Of a stretch of 64,000 nt of DNA, positions 22,880 through 34,651 are shown piece by piece (the first letter of the stretch is position 1; each line of letters opens with the position of its first letter). Origin of the DNA: Selaginella moellendorffii (lineage: Eukaryota > Streptophyta > Lycopodiopsida > Selaginellales > Selaginellaceae). The notes beneath the pieces were generated by a model. That model was not told the origin of the DNA. It did no database searches and worked only from the letters and a program-made list of their open reading frames with translations. The stretch spans positions 258,752 to 322,751 of the forward strand of contig NW_003314283.1 in assembly GCF_000143415.4 (NCBI RefSeq), read 5' to 3'. The position numbers and the translations under genes were made by a program.

Positions 22880-24600
22880 AACAAATGAAAAACCTTAATA
22901 CCTTTTATCTTATCCTTTTAAAAAAGTTTATCTTTTATGTTTTATAAAAAAATACATTTAAGTGTTCAGGATATAAGAATAGATATATTAATTGGGGTTT
23001 AGACCCCTGCTTATTGGATGAATTAAATTCAATCCCAAATAAATTTTATATATATATATATAAAAAAAAAATTAGTGTATGTGATTAATGTATTTACATG
23101 TTGTGTAAGAGCTTAAAATACATTTAAAAAAACCTAGTTTATATATAAAAGTGAGTGATTCATATTGAATCCAATCTGATAACTATCAAAATATTACATT
23201 GTAACTAATGATTTGGACCTTAGATCATTCTAAATGATGGAAGGCATTTAAGGTTTATTAATCAATAGGCTAATATATGAAGGAACATTAAGTGGAACTG
23301 CCATTGAATCTGCAAGTAGTGTAATTTGTTCTTGATCCTTTGTATGAAACACAATTGCTGTATATTAAACTAAATGTTATAATAATTTACTGTAATGTTT
23401 AATACAATTCCTTTTACTGAGCACAAAGCCCAACGAACCCTTTAGGGAAACTCTGCTTAAAATTATAGAAGAATATTTATCAAATACTTATCCCATGACC
23501 TAGTATCAATAGCTTAAAGTTATACTCAACTCCACTATATATGAGTTTATAGAGTTTATATAGTGTACCAATGGGATGCTATGACATATGTATTGGAGGT
23601 TTAAATGCTCCATAATTTGCCACATAATACACATTTAGAAGAGTACCTCAATGACATGAATACAACATTTCCTCATAGTTTATTGTGGTTTACATTTTGG
23701 ATCACACTATTATTTTGAGTAAGAACCAGTTAACAATCCAATTAATTTTCAATTTAAACCAACTTGTAAACCTATTCTTAATAATTAATATACTAAACCT
23801 ATAAATATATTTTTCTTATTAATCCAATTGAACAAATAAAGTTTATAATTATAAGCATGTTTGTAATTTGTAAATACAAGATTAATCTTATTTCATATCA
23901 ACCACTAGATGATAGAATAAAAAATAATATACTAAAAAGGGTTTAAGAAAGTTTATAAATTATAAATTTAAGATTAATTTAAATGAATAATAACCGTTAG
24001 ATGGTAGAATATCCTAGAATATTCAAGAATATTTTAGGTATATTCACTACCATCCTAGTCCTCCTATAAGTTTACTTAAGCAAACAAAAATAAATAAACC
24101 ATACTCTAAATATTTAAAAACCACTATCAATATGGTTTTATAAAAAGGATTAAAACACAACTAGAAACCATATATTAAATGAAATTTGAATCAAGTCAAT
24201 TAACTGATTAAAAAAGTAAATATTAAACTTGAGAAAAAACTATTTTGAGAAATAAAGTATGTTATAAATATGTTTCATATAATTTGGTATTGAACTAATT
24301 TAATCCCAGTAAAATAATGCAAAAAATCTTTTAGTTATATTATGATTTCTTTAGAGCTTAAGGTTTTATAACCATACAAGGGAAGAATGTGGAGACTCTC
24401 ACCCAGATTTTATAAAGTGTGATCTTGAACCGTAATTAAAATCTATTTATGCTTCAATAAATGGCATATTTAATGAATTTAAAACATTTAAAACTTCTTT
24501 TGAAACTATAGTGCATGTGATGAATTACCACAAGTTAACTATGGAGCATCCTTGTGCTAAAAGTAATGAAGTGGGATTTGAGTTTCAGGGTTTTAAACCA
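22880..24600. other. AT-rich insertion upstream of Crinkler-like copy 1
   Basis: Very AT-rich, no coding motif. It includes a TATATA run near 23050 and a segment at 23990-24110 similar to 13310-13410. A short block at 22975-23012 (ATATTAATTGGGGTTTAGAC) is present in the opposite orientation at 54030-54085 beside the second Crinkler-like copy. The 1.6 kb after it is absent there, so it is probably an insertion combined with a local inversion. Confidence 0.5.
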
Positions 24601-24604
24601 TTGA

Positions 24605-25095
24605 AAAAATGTTGTAAATATGATTGTAGGTATCAAAAATTATCTATTGGTGAGTCTTTTCAAATATTCTTCTTTTACTACTATAATGGTAGAAAATCAA
24701 TATTGTTGCACCTTTTATCAATTTCCACCTAAGTTAATTAAGAAATTGATCATCACATATGCACTTAGACAAGAAAAAACTAAAGAAGGAAGTTTTAATT
24801 TGTCATTTAGTTAAGCATATTTGATATAATGATGAAAAACTTATGTTGTTGGTTTGCAATTATTAGTGTTAAAAACCCCCATGATATTGAGATAATAATT
24901 TATCGTATTCACTAAAAAACCCTTGGTATCATGCTTTATATGTGTCTTATTTCCATATGCTATTTATGATAAGTGCCTAAATCTACTCAAAAGGCATGTC
25001 TATAAAATGTAGAGAGTGTCTTGAACACTATAATGTTGTTTTTGTGTCATGATTTACAATTAACACCATTTCATATTTAGTAAATTTTCAAGTTT
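24605..25095. repeat. Upstream flank shared with Crinkler-like copy 2
   Basis: Similar in the same orientation to about 54085-54500. Shared anchors include AAGTTAATTAAGAAATTGAT and TTAACACCATTT..ATATTTAGTAA. It shows that the duplication that produced the two genes carried several hundred bases of 5' flank. Confidence 0.65.
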
Positions 25096-25589
25096 CTCAT
25101 TCCATATTTAATAACCAATTTGCCAATTTACCTCATCCTACTTGGATTTAACTATTCACTACCAAGGGATCAGCTCGGCAGTATGAGACATTTCAGTTGC
25201 GCAGAGAACATGATGCGGATGGATTAATTAACTATCAACTAAAAATGAAATGTTACCCATCTATTTATAAATTCCTAAATTCTCTTAAGGTGTAATTGCA
25301 CTCACCAAAACTTTATATTCCTAATATCCTTTGGTAAATAAGATTTGATCATAAAACCCTCTAAATCTCAAATTTTTGATGTTTTTACTTCAACATCCTA
25401 AGGGGAAACATTGTGGCCTAACAACCCAATATAAATACCCTTACTCCCTTATTTCCATCTTGAAAAAAAAGCCCAAGCCCCTAGGAAAGAGCAAGGACTA
25501 ATGAATTGTATAATACTCAAGTGGGAGCACCACTCCACATGAGTCAGAAACATTATAGTTGATTTCCTTTCTGAGAGTGGAAGTTGCTT

Positions 25590-26010
25590 TTAAACATTTC
25601 TTTGAGGAGCCTTTTTAACACCCCTTAAGTTTATATTCAGTCTCACCCAAGGGTACTAACCCTCAATCTTAATCATAACTCGGTTAAGAAGCACTGCTAA
25701 AGAGTTCTTTCAAAAGTGGGTTTTGAACGTCATTATCTTTACTATACTTTTGGAACCCTTTGTAAGTTGCCCCCTTTGGGAAACAATTGCTTAAACTTTC
25801 ACCCCATGGCTTGTATTAATATAGATTTAGTTTTGGACTCAATCTTAAATTTAATTTTGGACTTGATCTCAAACTCAATCTCAGATTCGATCTTAAACTT
25901 GGTCTCGGACCCAATTTCAGATTTTGGTATAAACTCAGCTTTGAACTTAAACTTAGACTCAGTCTCAAATTTGATATTATCTAATTGTTGTGATTTCAGG
26001 ATCCTTTAGC
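25590..26010 (+). mobile_element. Old relic of the 58-64 kb LTR-like repeat
   Basis: TTTACTATACTTTTGGAACC followed by a C-run/TTTGGGAAACAATTGCTTAAACTTTCACCC block and then diverged GGACTC.AT.TC tandem units. The same order is seen at 63405-63840 and, inverted, at 58290-58760. It lies directly before the dead PSMD5-like copy. Confidence 0.65.
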
Positions 26011-26154
26011 CTATAACACCTAAAGGAGTTGGTTATTCACTACTCCACCACCCATAAACAAGTTCAATGCTTACATCAAATATTTTTATTTAATCCCAAT
26101 CCCATGACTTGTTAACCATGTCTCCAAGAGCATCCCCCCACTTATTAGTGCGTG

Positions 26155-28000
26155 ATGGCAGGGATGATGGTGATCGACAGCATCAACATGAATCTCCTCT
26201 TGGCGGAGGCCTCTAATGTCTTCATGCTTCCAGGTATTGCATTGTTGTCACGATCAATCCCATGCATTTGCCACAAGCCCTTACCGAGAGCTCTGTGTCG
26301 GATTTCCTCTCAAAATATCCGTTTCTGGTTCTCTCCAGGTAAGATTTCTGTGTCTTTCTTTGTGGGATCGAATGCAATTGAATTCGTCTACTTGGTTCTA
26401 TTCACCGCAGGAACTCCAGCGCTTGTGAGAGCAATGCTGTCGAGAAGGTCGTTTGGACACAGCATGCTTATCAAAATCCTCGTAAGCTCCCTCCTCGCCT
26501 TCATGCTATGATTTTAATTTTCTCTGTATTTTTTTTTTTTGTGTGTTAGCTTTATGCAAATGCTAGTTTAAACGCGGCATCTCCACAACTTCATGCATGA
26601 TCCATGGTCGTGAGTAGGAACTTATGTTTTCACGTTCGTATTGCTATCTAATCACTGCCCTTGTTTTTCCTCCTTGGATACCTGCCTAAGTGTCTAGAGG
26701 ATGGCGATTCAAGTTCTGTGCAAACAGCAACCGGTATACTAGGTGTGTGAATGACGCTCACGTTTGCTGGATTTGTTGCAGGGAGTCGAGCGTGGCAAAA
26801 GCAGCCATTGAGAAGTTAGCAAAGCCAAGCGCTGGACATGTACGTAGTTCTCGTTATAGCTCTCTAGACATAGATCATCTTTGGTTTCTCCTGATCCGTT
26901 GTTCGTTTTCCTGCAGGTTCAAATCCAAGCATTATCTCTGGCAGCTCGAATCTTCGGACTGTCGGATGTAGCGGCAGCGGCACCGGTTTTGCAGGCCAAC
27001 TATTAAATTCTGGCCCAACTCGAAATTCTGAGCGAGGTATATCTTCTTTTCTATTGTCAAACACTTGTTGTTTCCTAACGGTATTGGTTGTAGCTTGCTG
27101 AGACACCTACTGGGGCAAGGCTTCTACTTACTGGTACATTCGTTTCTCACTCGTTTTTTTTGGATCTAGTGAGGTCGTTCTCTTCTAATTGTCTCTAATA
27201 CAGTTTAAGCTCACTCAGGAATGCTGAAGTCTGGTACGCCTCTCGGGATGACCATGGAAAATCTCGCGAGACGTTCGGAAGATGGGACAGGGATGCAAAG
27301 GACAATGCACTAGATGCGCTTGGTCAGCGTAAGTCGTTTCTAGTGTCTGTTGTTTGGATTTGACTACTCTTTTGTCTCTCTTTTATTTTTATCCTTTTTA
27401 AGTCCTGCTGCTTCGCCGTGTGAGGCCACCGGCACCTGATGTTGTCTATTCGGCTTTTAATTAGAGCTGGTAGGCTGTTAAATTTTCTTTTTCTGTTGCA
27501 AAAACGCTCTCCTGCAGGCTGCTGTTCATGCGTTAGTCGCAGCATTGAGATGTTCTCCTGGATGAACAAGCTGAAAACGTTCTGCGCGATCTCATATCCA
27601 TGTATCTCCACAGACGACGCTTAAGGTAAGTCGTGAGTTGCTTCAAGCTGTTAGTGCGAGACCATCAACTAACCTTTCGAAAAGCATTTACTTCAAAGAA
27701 TGTTATTGCAGGTGTATAGGCTCCTCAATTGTCGTACTGGCTTCTGCTGGAAGTCAGCTCCAACGATGGCTTGGTCGAGTTCATCGACGAGAAAGGTAAT
27801 TGCTCTCTCTGTCTCTCTATGGGATTCAATACACACAGGTGAGGCACGCTTGGTGTGCTCTGGCCACCGGATTGAGGCAGCCATCCTGCTAGTGCGTGGC
27901 GATACACAGGAAAAGGTTTACTTTTTGTTGTCAATTGACCCTTTCTCTTCTTTCTCAGCTCGCAGGTGTTAGGACCACATCCAAGCAAGAGACGTTTTAA
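26155..28000 (+). pseudogene. Dead copy of the PSMD5-like gene (inverted duplicate)
   Basis: Exon-like blocks match the intact minus-strand gene at 34652-37107 in the same 5' to 3' order: MMVIDSINMNLLLAEASN, FGHSMLIKIL, SSVAKAAIEKLAKPSAGH, VQIQALSLAARIFGLSDVAAAAP, EILSE, MENLARRSED and GHRIEAAILLVRGDT. Disabling changes are visible: an in-frame TAA after VLQANY within an exon where about 35 bases are lost, loss of several internal exons, and frame changes in the N-terminal exons. The last block ends at TAA near 28000. The intact copy is functional-looking, so this is a non-processed pseudogene (introns retained). Confidence 0.82.
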
Positions 28001-28416
28001 ATGGTATGTCTCTTATAGCAGTGCCTTTCATCAAGTTTTGTCCAGCCTAAATTCTGCACTCGCAAGAAAGGAGCCCAGCTTGGATCATTGCACGTCCGCA
28101 CATCATCCGATTTGTCATTCCTACGTGTTTTTGTTTGTTTTTTTTCGTGCTTGCTGGTAGCTGCATCTAGTACAGAACAGCTGGCTCAAGAGGATCATGG
28201 CTTGATGACTTGTGATTATTATTTCTTCGCACTGGAAAATCATTTTTATTTAATGCTAGTGTACCTTTGGTGATGTTTGCTGAAAGCTGTTCCACGAATT
28301 TCCTGCACAGAACAAGTTTGTGTTTTATCGTAAAACGTCTGTTGAGAGCGACCATTTTAGAATGTATTACTTTGGGCGGGAAATATTTAGGGCTTATCAG
28401 GGTTTCTCGACAGACA

Positions 28417-31399
28417 ATGCGGGGGAGGAATGCGGGGACGCCGCCGGCTCCCCGTCGCCAGTCGCCCAGGTTTGCGTCTCCCAGCTCGCACTGCGATCCA
28501 TCACCCAAATCTCCGCAATCACTCGGCCTCTCTCCAGCCCCGCGCTCTGTGAAGCGCGATCTTGGATTTTCGCCTGTGCTGCTAAGGGCAAGATCGAGGA
28601 GAAAGAGCAGGGATGGCGATAGAAAGTATGTTTCTAGGATCGAATGGAACGATGGCGTGTTTGAGGTTGGGGAGGATGTCTACGTCAGGAAGCTAGAGTC
28701 CGCTGAGCGTGATGAGTCTGACGAGGAAGTGGAAGATTGTAGGGTGTGTGGGAAAGTTGGAGGAGAGGTCATGATCGAGTGTGATGCTTGTCTCGGTGGC
28801 TTCCATCTCGGCTGCCTGGAGCCTCCGTTGGAAGAAGTCCCAGAAGGAGATTGGATTTGTTTCAAGTGTGAGAAGAAAGAAGCGGTGGGGGAAGAACCAA
28901 GTCGGCGGAGGCATAGAACTGCGCGAGAGAGACTACTGGCTAAGGAGCTTTGGGCTGCTCGTATCGAAAGGTGAAAAAAAAAACTTGTGAAGACCAGCTC
29001 GCTAACTTCATCTTTTTCTTTTGTTGTTCTTCAGGCTGTGGATGGAAGCTGATGGCTCACCTTGGTTTTCTGGGAGATGGTATCTTGTGCCCGAGGAAAC
29101 TGCTTCAGGCAGGCAGCCGCACAATGGAAGTAGAGAACTTTTTCGCACGAAACATGTCGATCACAATGAGGTGCTCGCTCCAAAGGATTTTTTTTATGAT
29201 TTTTTTGCTTTCGTTTTCATTCACAGGTGGAATCGATTCTCAGGCATTGCTATGTTTTTTGCCCAGAAGATTTTTCTAAAGCTAGCAACGAAGGGGATGA
29301 TGTGTTTTACTGCGAGTATGAGTATGACATGAAGTGGCACACTTTTAAGAGAATTGTCGACTTGGTAGAGGAGGTACACGTTGATCTAGAAGGTTGTTGG
29401 TTTTTACACATAACGCAGGCTGACCACGACTTCGAAGAGTACGACGAGAGTAAGGCTTCGAACAAGAAGCGGAGGTCTTCCACTCCAAACAAAACACCGA
29501 ACAAAACACCGAAAAGAAAGGTAAATGTAGGCTGCTTTACGATGCAAAAGATTTTTATTTTGTTATATCAGTCTCATACAGAAGTCACTGGATCTGAGGT
29601 TTTACGGCGAAAGATCTTTCCCGAAGACAGTGGAAAGGATTTGACTGAAATCGAAAAGGCAAAGATTGCACTTTCACTTTCAACAACTCCAGGCTCTTTG
29701 CCTTGTCGTGAAAAGTACGCGTATTCGTTTTAGATTTCTGGTCGTAGTTCTGATCTTCGTGAATCAGGGAATGCAAGGAAATTGAAGCTTTTGTAACGGA
29801 TGCTCTAAAAGAAGGGTTGGAGAATCTTGGAAAATGTCTCTACATCAGCGGTGTCCCAGGAACTGGAAAGGTATGATAAATTTCCAATGCATGTGATTAA
29901 TGTTGATGTCATGGCATTAATGTTCCTAACAGACAGCTACTGTTTTGGATGTCATGAGGCGGATGGAGAAGAAACTAAGCTCGAAGGAAATCCAGCCATT
30001 TCGGTTTGTGGCAATGAACGGGCTGCGTCTCACGTCGCCGGAGCAAACATACACGGTAATTGCGCAGCTTGACTTATTCTAGGTGTTTCATACAGAGTTT
30101 CAGGTTCTTCATGAAGCTCTGACTGGCCAGCGATTGAGCTGGAAGAGGGCACTGCAGCTACTCGATGAACGGTTTTCGAACTGCAAATCTTTGGGAGGGG
30201 TCGATAGTCGACCCTGCATTCTTTTGGTCGATGAATTGGATCTTCTGGTTACGCGCTCACAATCCGTAAGATTTTACTTCATCAAATCGTTGAACATTCT
30301 ACGGTTACTCGCAGGTTCTCTATAATCTTTTTGACTGGCCTTGCCGACCAAACTCGCGTCTTATGGTCATCGGTACGTTTTGAATACATTCTGCTGAGAC
30401 TCAAGGCTTTTTTGTTTAGGAATTGCAAATACGATCGATTTGCCTGAGCGTTTGCTACCACGAATTGCCAGTAGAATGGGCCTTCAGAGAGTGTCTTTTA
30501 GTCCCTATTCGTACATTCAGCTACAGGAGATTATTAGTTTCCGTTTATCAGGGACTGAGGCGTTTGAAAAGCCAGCAGTAGAGTTTGCTTCACGCAAGGT
30601 AACGACAGGGACGCCTGACAATTTGTTCTCATCGGAACTGTGTTTTGGAGGTTGCTGCTGTATCTGGTGATGCACGACGAGCGTTGGAGCTCTGCCGTAG
30701 GGCTGCAGAGCTTGTGGAGTGCCGACAAAAATCTGGAAACTTGGAAGGTAGATGTACATGCAATGTTTTCGGATGTCCTGACCGTTGCTCAGAATCCAAC
30801 ACTAGATTGATTGGAATGGCCGACGTGGAGGCCGCTGTTACGGAAATGTTCCAGGCACCGCATGTTCAGGTCGTCGACTTAGAAAGCTTTGCTTTGTTAC
30901 TAACATTCTTTCCTTAGGCAATGCGAATGTGTTCTAAGCATGCAAAAATATTTCTCGTTGCTATGGTTTACGAGTATCACAGGACCGGCATGGTTGAAAC
31001 AACTTTTGAGCAAGTATGTACATGATATTATATACATCAGCTATCATCTAGCCAGTAATCATGATTCCAGGTTTCAAGAGCGCACAGTCTCTTGTGCTCT
31101 AACAATGGCGAGCAACCCCCAGACAAAGACGTTCTACTCTCCATCGGGTACAATTTGTTTTCCGTGTTCACGTGTAACTCGTGAAACTCAGGTGCAAACT
31201 CGGGGAGTGTCGGCTGCTACTCTGTGAAACGGGGAGTAGGCACAGGCTGCAGAAACTTCAATTAAACTTCCCCAGGTAGTGGAGTTCTCTCTGTGTTTAT
31301 ATTTTCCAATGCTGACGCCCGTCCCTGGCTAGTGATGACGTTTCCTTCGCGTTAAGAGAGTGCCTTGATCTTCCATGGATAGCAAAGTATTTATCTTAA
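28417..31399 (+). CDS. ORC1: Origin recognition complex subunit 1 (PHD-BAH-AAA+)
   Basis: Sixteen exons: 28417-28970, 29035-29170, 29227-29373, 29419-29520, 29572-29714, 29768-29870, 29933-30055, 30104-30265, 30315-30372, 30420-30598, 30651-30747, 30793-30869, 30918-31013, 31071-31147, 31192-31275, 31333-31399; phases agree throughout. Order: basic N-terminus, PHD finger (CRVCGKVGGEVMIECDACLG..FHLGCLEPP..WICFKC) splitting the BAH region, BAH (WYLVPEETASGRQ, ILRHCYVFCPEDF), linker with NKTPKRK, AAA+ with Walker A CLYISGVPGTGKT, Walker B CILLVDELD, sensor 1 IGIANTIDLPERLLPR, sensor 2 SGDARRALELCRR, and a C-terminal winged helix ending LPWIAKYLS. It is the ATP-binding large subunit of ORC that marks replication origins in the nucleus. 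The PHD finger is specific to plant ORC1 and binds histone H3 tails. The start follows directly the dead PSMD5-like copy by about 400 bp. Confidence 0.95.
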
Positions 31400-31409
31400 T
31401 ACAACGCCT

Positions 31410-32342
31410 TCAATTGGGAATGAGCCCGAGTATAAGTTTCGCGCACACTATCAGATCTCTGGCTACCTGGGACAACGAAAAACTTGAGGAGTTCTTCTCT
31501 GATTTGGAGCCGAAGTATCTTCGCGTGTTGATCGTTGCAAGCGAACTCCTGGCTTCGTCGCTGGTGTGATGTACGACCCAGTCGTGATCGAGGACCTGCT
31601 CTGGAGTAAGCCTCTTCCTTGGATCTTGGTGGAGCATTCCTCTAATAAGATCCTTTACTGAAGGTGAAGCATTGGACCAATACTCCGGGTCGAAATCAAT
31701 CCTGGCCGCTTCGATCGCGTGTATAGTCGATTTGAAGGTGTTGCCATGGAAGGGGAAGTTTCCACTGAGAATTGCGAAGATAACGACGCCAGAGCTCCAG
31801 ATGTCAATTTCCTTGCTGTATCTCCGCTTGAAAACTTCGGGGGCCATGTAGCAGAGAGTTCCTATGAGATCCGAAAGATACTCTCCGGGCTGGAAGTGTG
31901 CTGCAAGTCCGAAGTCGGCTAGTTTGAAGCAGTTGTCGCCCAGCAGGATGTTCTTGAGGCTGATATCCCTGTGAATTATTCCATTGGAGTGGCAAAACTT
32001 GACGGCCTCCATCAGGTTCTTGCACAATTGAGCAGCTTCCATCTCACTCAAAAGGCTTCCATTCGAGAACAGGCTACCTCCTCTGCAGAGCTCCATGACA
32101 AGGTAAGTCTCCTTTTCATCGCTGAATGCTGCTTCCAGCTTCACTATGTTTGGATGGCCATACAGCTGCTTGAGAATCCCGACCTCATCTTGGTGCAAGT
32201 GTTCTATTTTTGTGATTTTTTTGCAAGCAAGCTCCTCACCTGTGATCCTGTCTATGCAGACTCGCGCTACACCAGACGCGCCGTGGCCGAGTTCCTCCCC
32301 CAGCTTGTATTTCTCACAAAGGGACCCCCTGGCGGAGTTCAT
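31410..32342 (-). CDS. Ser/Thr protein kinase, CDPK/PPCK-like, without EF hands
   Basis: Single exon, 310 codons from ATG at 32342 (MNSARGS); an upstream in-frame ATG at 32384 would add MMCFCVFFCGLVPC, but would leave a very short leader after the TATA-like box at 32427-32436. One kinase domain fills the protein: GEELGHGASGVARVC (glycine loop), ELACKKI (VAIK lysine), HRDISLKNILL (catalytic loop, Asp and Asn present), LADFGLA (DFG), GTLCYMAPEV (APE), IDIWSSGVVIF, and PRKRLTPEQVLDHDW (subdomain XI). It belongs to the CaMK/CDPK group; the lack of EF hands and short length resemble phosphoenolpyruvate carboxylase kinases, whose control is by synthesis rather than calcium. Substrate unknown. Its stop is 10 bp from the ORC1 stop (convergent), and its promoter is shared with the divergent gene at 32539. 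Confidence 0.85.
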   Translation of the reverse strand: MNSARGSLCEKYKLGEELGHGASGVARVCIDRITGEELACKKITKIEHLHQDEVGILKQLYGHPNIVKLEAAFSDEKETYLVMELCRGGSLFSNGSLLSEMEAAQLCKNLMEAVKFCHSNGIIHRDISLKNILLGDNCFKLADFGLAAHFQPGEYLSDLIGTLCYMAPEVFKRRYSKEIDIWSSGVVIFAILSGNFPFHGNTFKSTIHAIEAARIDFDPEYWSNASPSVKDLIRGMLHQDPRKRLTPEQVLDHDWVVHHTSDEARSSLATINTRRYFGSKSEKNSSSFSLSQVARDLIVCAKLILGLIPN

Positions 32343-32426
32343 ACACGGGACGAGTCCGCAGAAGAAAACGCAGAAGCACATCACTGATAAAGGTGGACTC
32401 TGAAGCGTTTTTTTTTAGCCGTAGTC

Positions 32427-32436
32427 TTTATATAAG
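32427..32436 (-). promoter_or_regulatory. TATA-like box of the kinase gene
   Basis: Minus-strand CTTATATAAAG-type sequence about 85 bp upstream of the ATG at 32342 and within the 196-bp divergent spacer shared with the gene starting at 32539. Confidence 0.45.
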
Positions 32437-32538
32437 GGGTGCGACATGTGAAGATCATGGGAGCTGCATGAAAAGGAACAGTTCGCATTGATCCGAGTTA
32501 TTAGCAGCTACAAGCAACTGACAGCTCTTGTTTAACAG

Positions 32539-34561
32539 ATGAACACTCAAAAAGAACTGTGGAAGCGAAGCGAGGTAGTACACGCATTGAATCGGTCAAG
32601 CAGACGTACAGAAGATTCGAAGCTATGGGCCTTCTGCGACTTTTTACGACACGGAATCCGGGCCGTGGCTTGTGACGGAATCCTACGGCTGGCCATCCGG
32701 GAAAAGTTTCAAAAGCTTTGGAAGGCGAAGGTGAAGCATCATGTGAATTACGCACACCTCGCGGCTACGAGTGGCTCTCCCGACATGGCGCGCTGCCAGG
32801 AACTCACGAGGCTCTCCGTAAGTTTCTTGCCAGATCCATTTCTTTGATACGTTCTCGTGTTTTATTTTTTACAGGGGTCTACCTCTGGTGAAGCCACGAG
32901 CCATGATCATCTGAAGTGGCAGGGGACCCGGCATTTTTCGGCTGCCGCAGCTCAACTTGGTACAAAAGATTAAACTTGTTTGTTGATGTGGTTTTCTTCC
33001 AGGATCTACCGACGAGGAGATACAGTACAGTGGCTGGGTTGAGAAAATCAACAACAAGGGGGCTGTCCAACCTCGAGTGATGGTGGTGAGTAACCTGGCG
33101 GTCTACAACTTTAAAAGCAGGCTCACGGTGCAGTGCAAGCGCCGGATTGACATTTGTGCTGTCGTGCACATCGTACGGAGCAAGTATAGCCATCAGTTCA
33201 TCTTGTGCTGCCCGCAGGTCTTGTAGCTTCCTTTTACATTTTGTCGCTACTCTTTTGACAAAGGTTTATCGGTGCAGGAGTACGATTACTTATTCTCTAG
33301 CATCCAAGTAGAAGAGATATGTGACATCATTGTCGCGGTTCATAAAGCTGCGACTGGGAACACAATATCAGTCGAATATAAGGTAGCGTGTCATTGTGTG
33401 ATTTCTTACTTTATACCATGGAAGTTCACAGGTTGAGGTGGATTTGTCGGAGTTTGTTCTCACCAGGCAAGAAGCGAAGAAGATTAGAAAGGTATATAAT
33501 CATTTAGTAAGTCAGATGGATGCGAGAAGCAATAATTTGATTCGTTATCTTCTACTAGGAGCATCCCGAGCTGGCGCTGAAGAACAGTGCCGAAGATCCA
33601 GTGCAAGTTAAAACAAAAACCGTACGTATTCTCAAACTTCCGTTTGATGCTTTCTTATCCTTTTGTTTAGAACAATGTGGCACAGCCTTCCACGATGACG
33701 CAGATGAAGGCAAACGTAAGACGTGTTTTGCGTGCTTATCATCCATGACTATCTTTGTGTTTTACCGCTCCAGGGAATGTCTTGGAGTGTGGAGGACGCG
33801 ACACCCTCTTCGAAGCTGTTACCGGAAAACCACGTAAGCAAATGCATGATCATTATATCATTGTATTAATTCGTTTGCCTCGATGTGCCACACAGCCACC
33901 GTCAGCGGCACTAAAAGACGTGGTGGTCCTCGGCCACGATGTTGGCGGTGATAGCACAGACGATCTCAAAGTTTTTAAAGTTATTGACGAGGTGAGAGTC
34001 CACTTCCCATTTGGTTAGTTTCGCTCTAACGAGCTTTTCCACACACAAATTCCTCTCTCTTGTCAGCTCTACGTTATGAAGAACAAGAAAACCGGCGAGA
34101 CCTTTGCGCTCAAGCCAGTGGAGTCGCAGTCTCAAACTCGTCAGCCGAGGTAAAGTCTATCGCCCACTCTCATACGTGTTCCAAAACATCGCCCAAAACT
34201 TTCCAGAGGCTCTCTCGTCTCGAGGTGTTGCTATCGCCACCCGCTTTGTATAAGCCTTGTGTTGTTTCAGGTACCAATTCTCCGGGTGGTAGTTTTCACA
34301 TCGTCCTTCTTGCCTTGCAGATGGTAATGTTTTGCTCGTTTCTCTTGGCGCTCAAGCACATTGTCAGCTCATGTCAATGGAGACGATAGAAAAGGAAACC
34401 TTGTGGGGGACCAATTTGACATAACGAGCCCCGCGACAAAGAAAGAGATTCAAGCGGCAGATAAAAACGAGCTACCACCGGCCTTGCGAAGAAAAGAACG
34501 AACAAAGAAAAAGAAGAAAGTTAAAGCGTACCCAGTGCTAGGAATGACAAAACGGAGATAG
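32539..34561 (+). CDS. PH/TH1-like domain protein of unknown function
   Basis: Exons supported by frame and splice sites: 32539-32817, 32875-32959, 33003-33217, 33278-33382, 33432-33491, 33559-33621, 33671-33715, 33774-33833, 33896-33991 and 34067-34149. The last exon, about 34363-34561, ends in a lysine-rich tail (RRKERTKKKKKVKAYPVLG) that could be a nuclear signal; the small exon(s) between 34149 and 34363 are unresolved. The N-terminal 95 residues are basic and helical. Residues about 125-240 look like a pleckstrin-homology-like fold: YSGWVEKINNKG..PRVMVVSNLAVYNFK..CKRRIDICAVVHIV..HQFILCCPQEYDYLF, similar to myosin-I tail (TH1) and related lipid-binding domains. Later blocks (FKVIDELYVMKNKKTGETF) are not recognised. 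Membrane or phosphoinositide binding is inference. Confidence 0.65.
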
Positions 34562-34651
34562 TGCAGTGTACGTGCAATGATCCAAGCCGGGCTTCACTGA
34601 TACAAACGAGTTGATATAAGACCAGTGTTTCTGCTATAAAAGATATACCAT

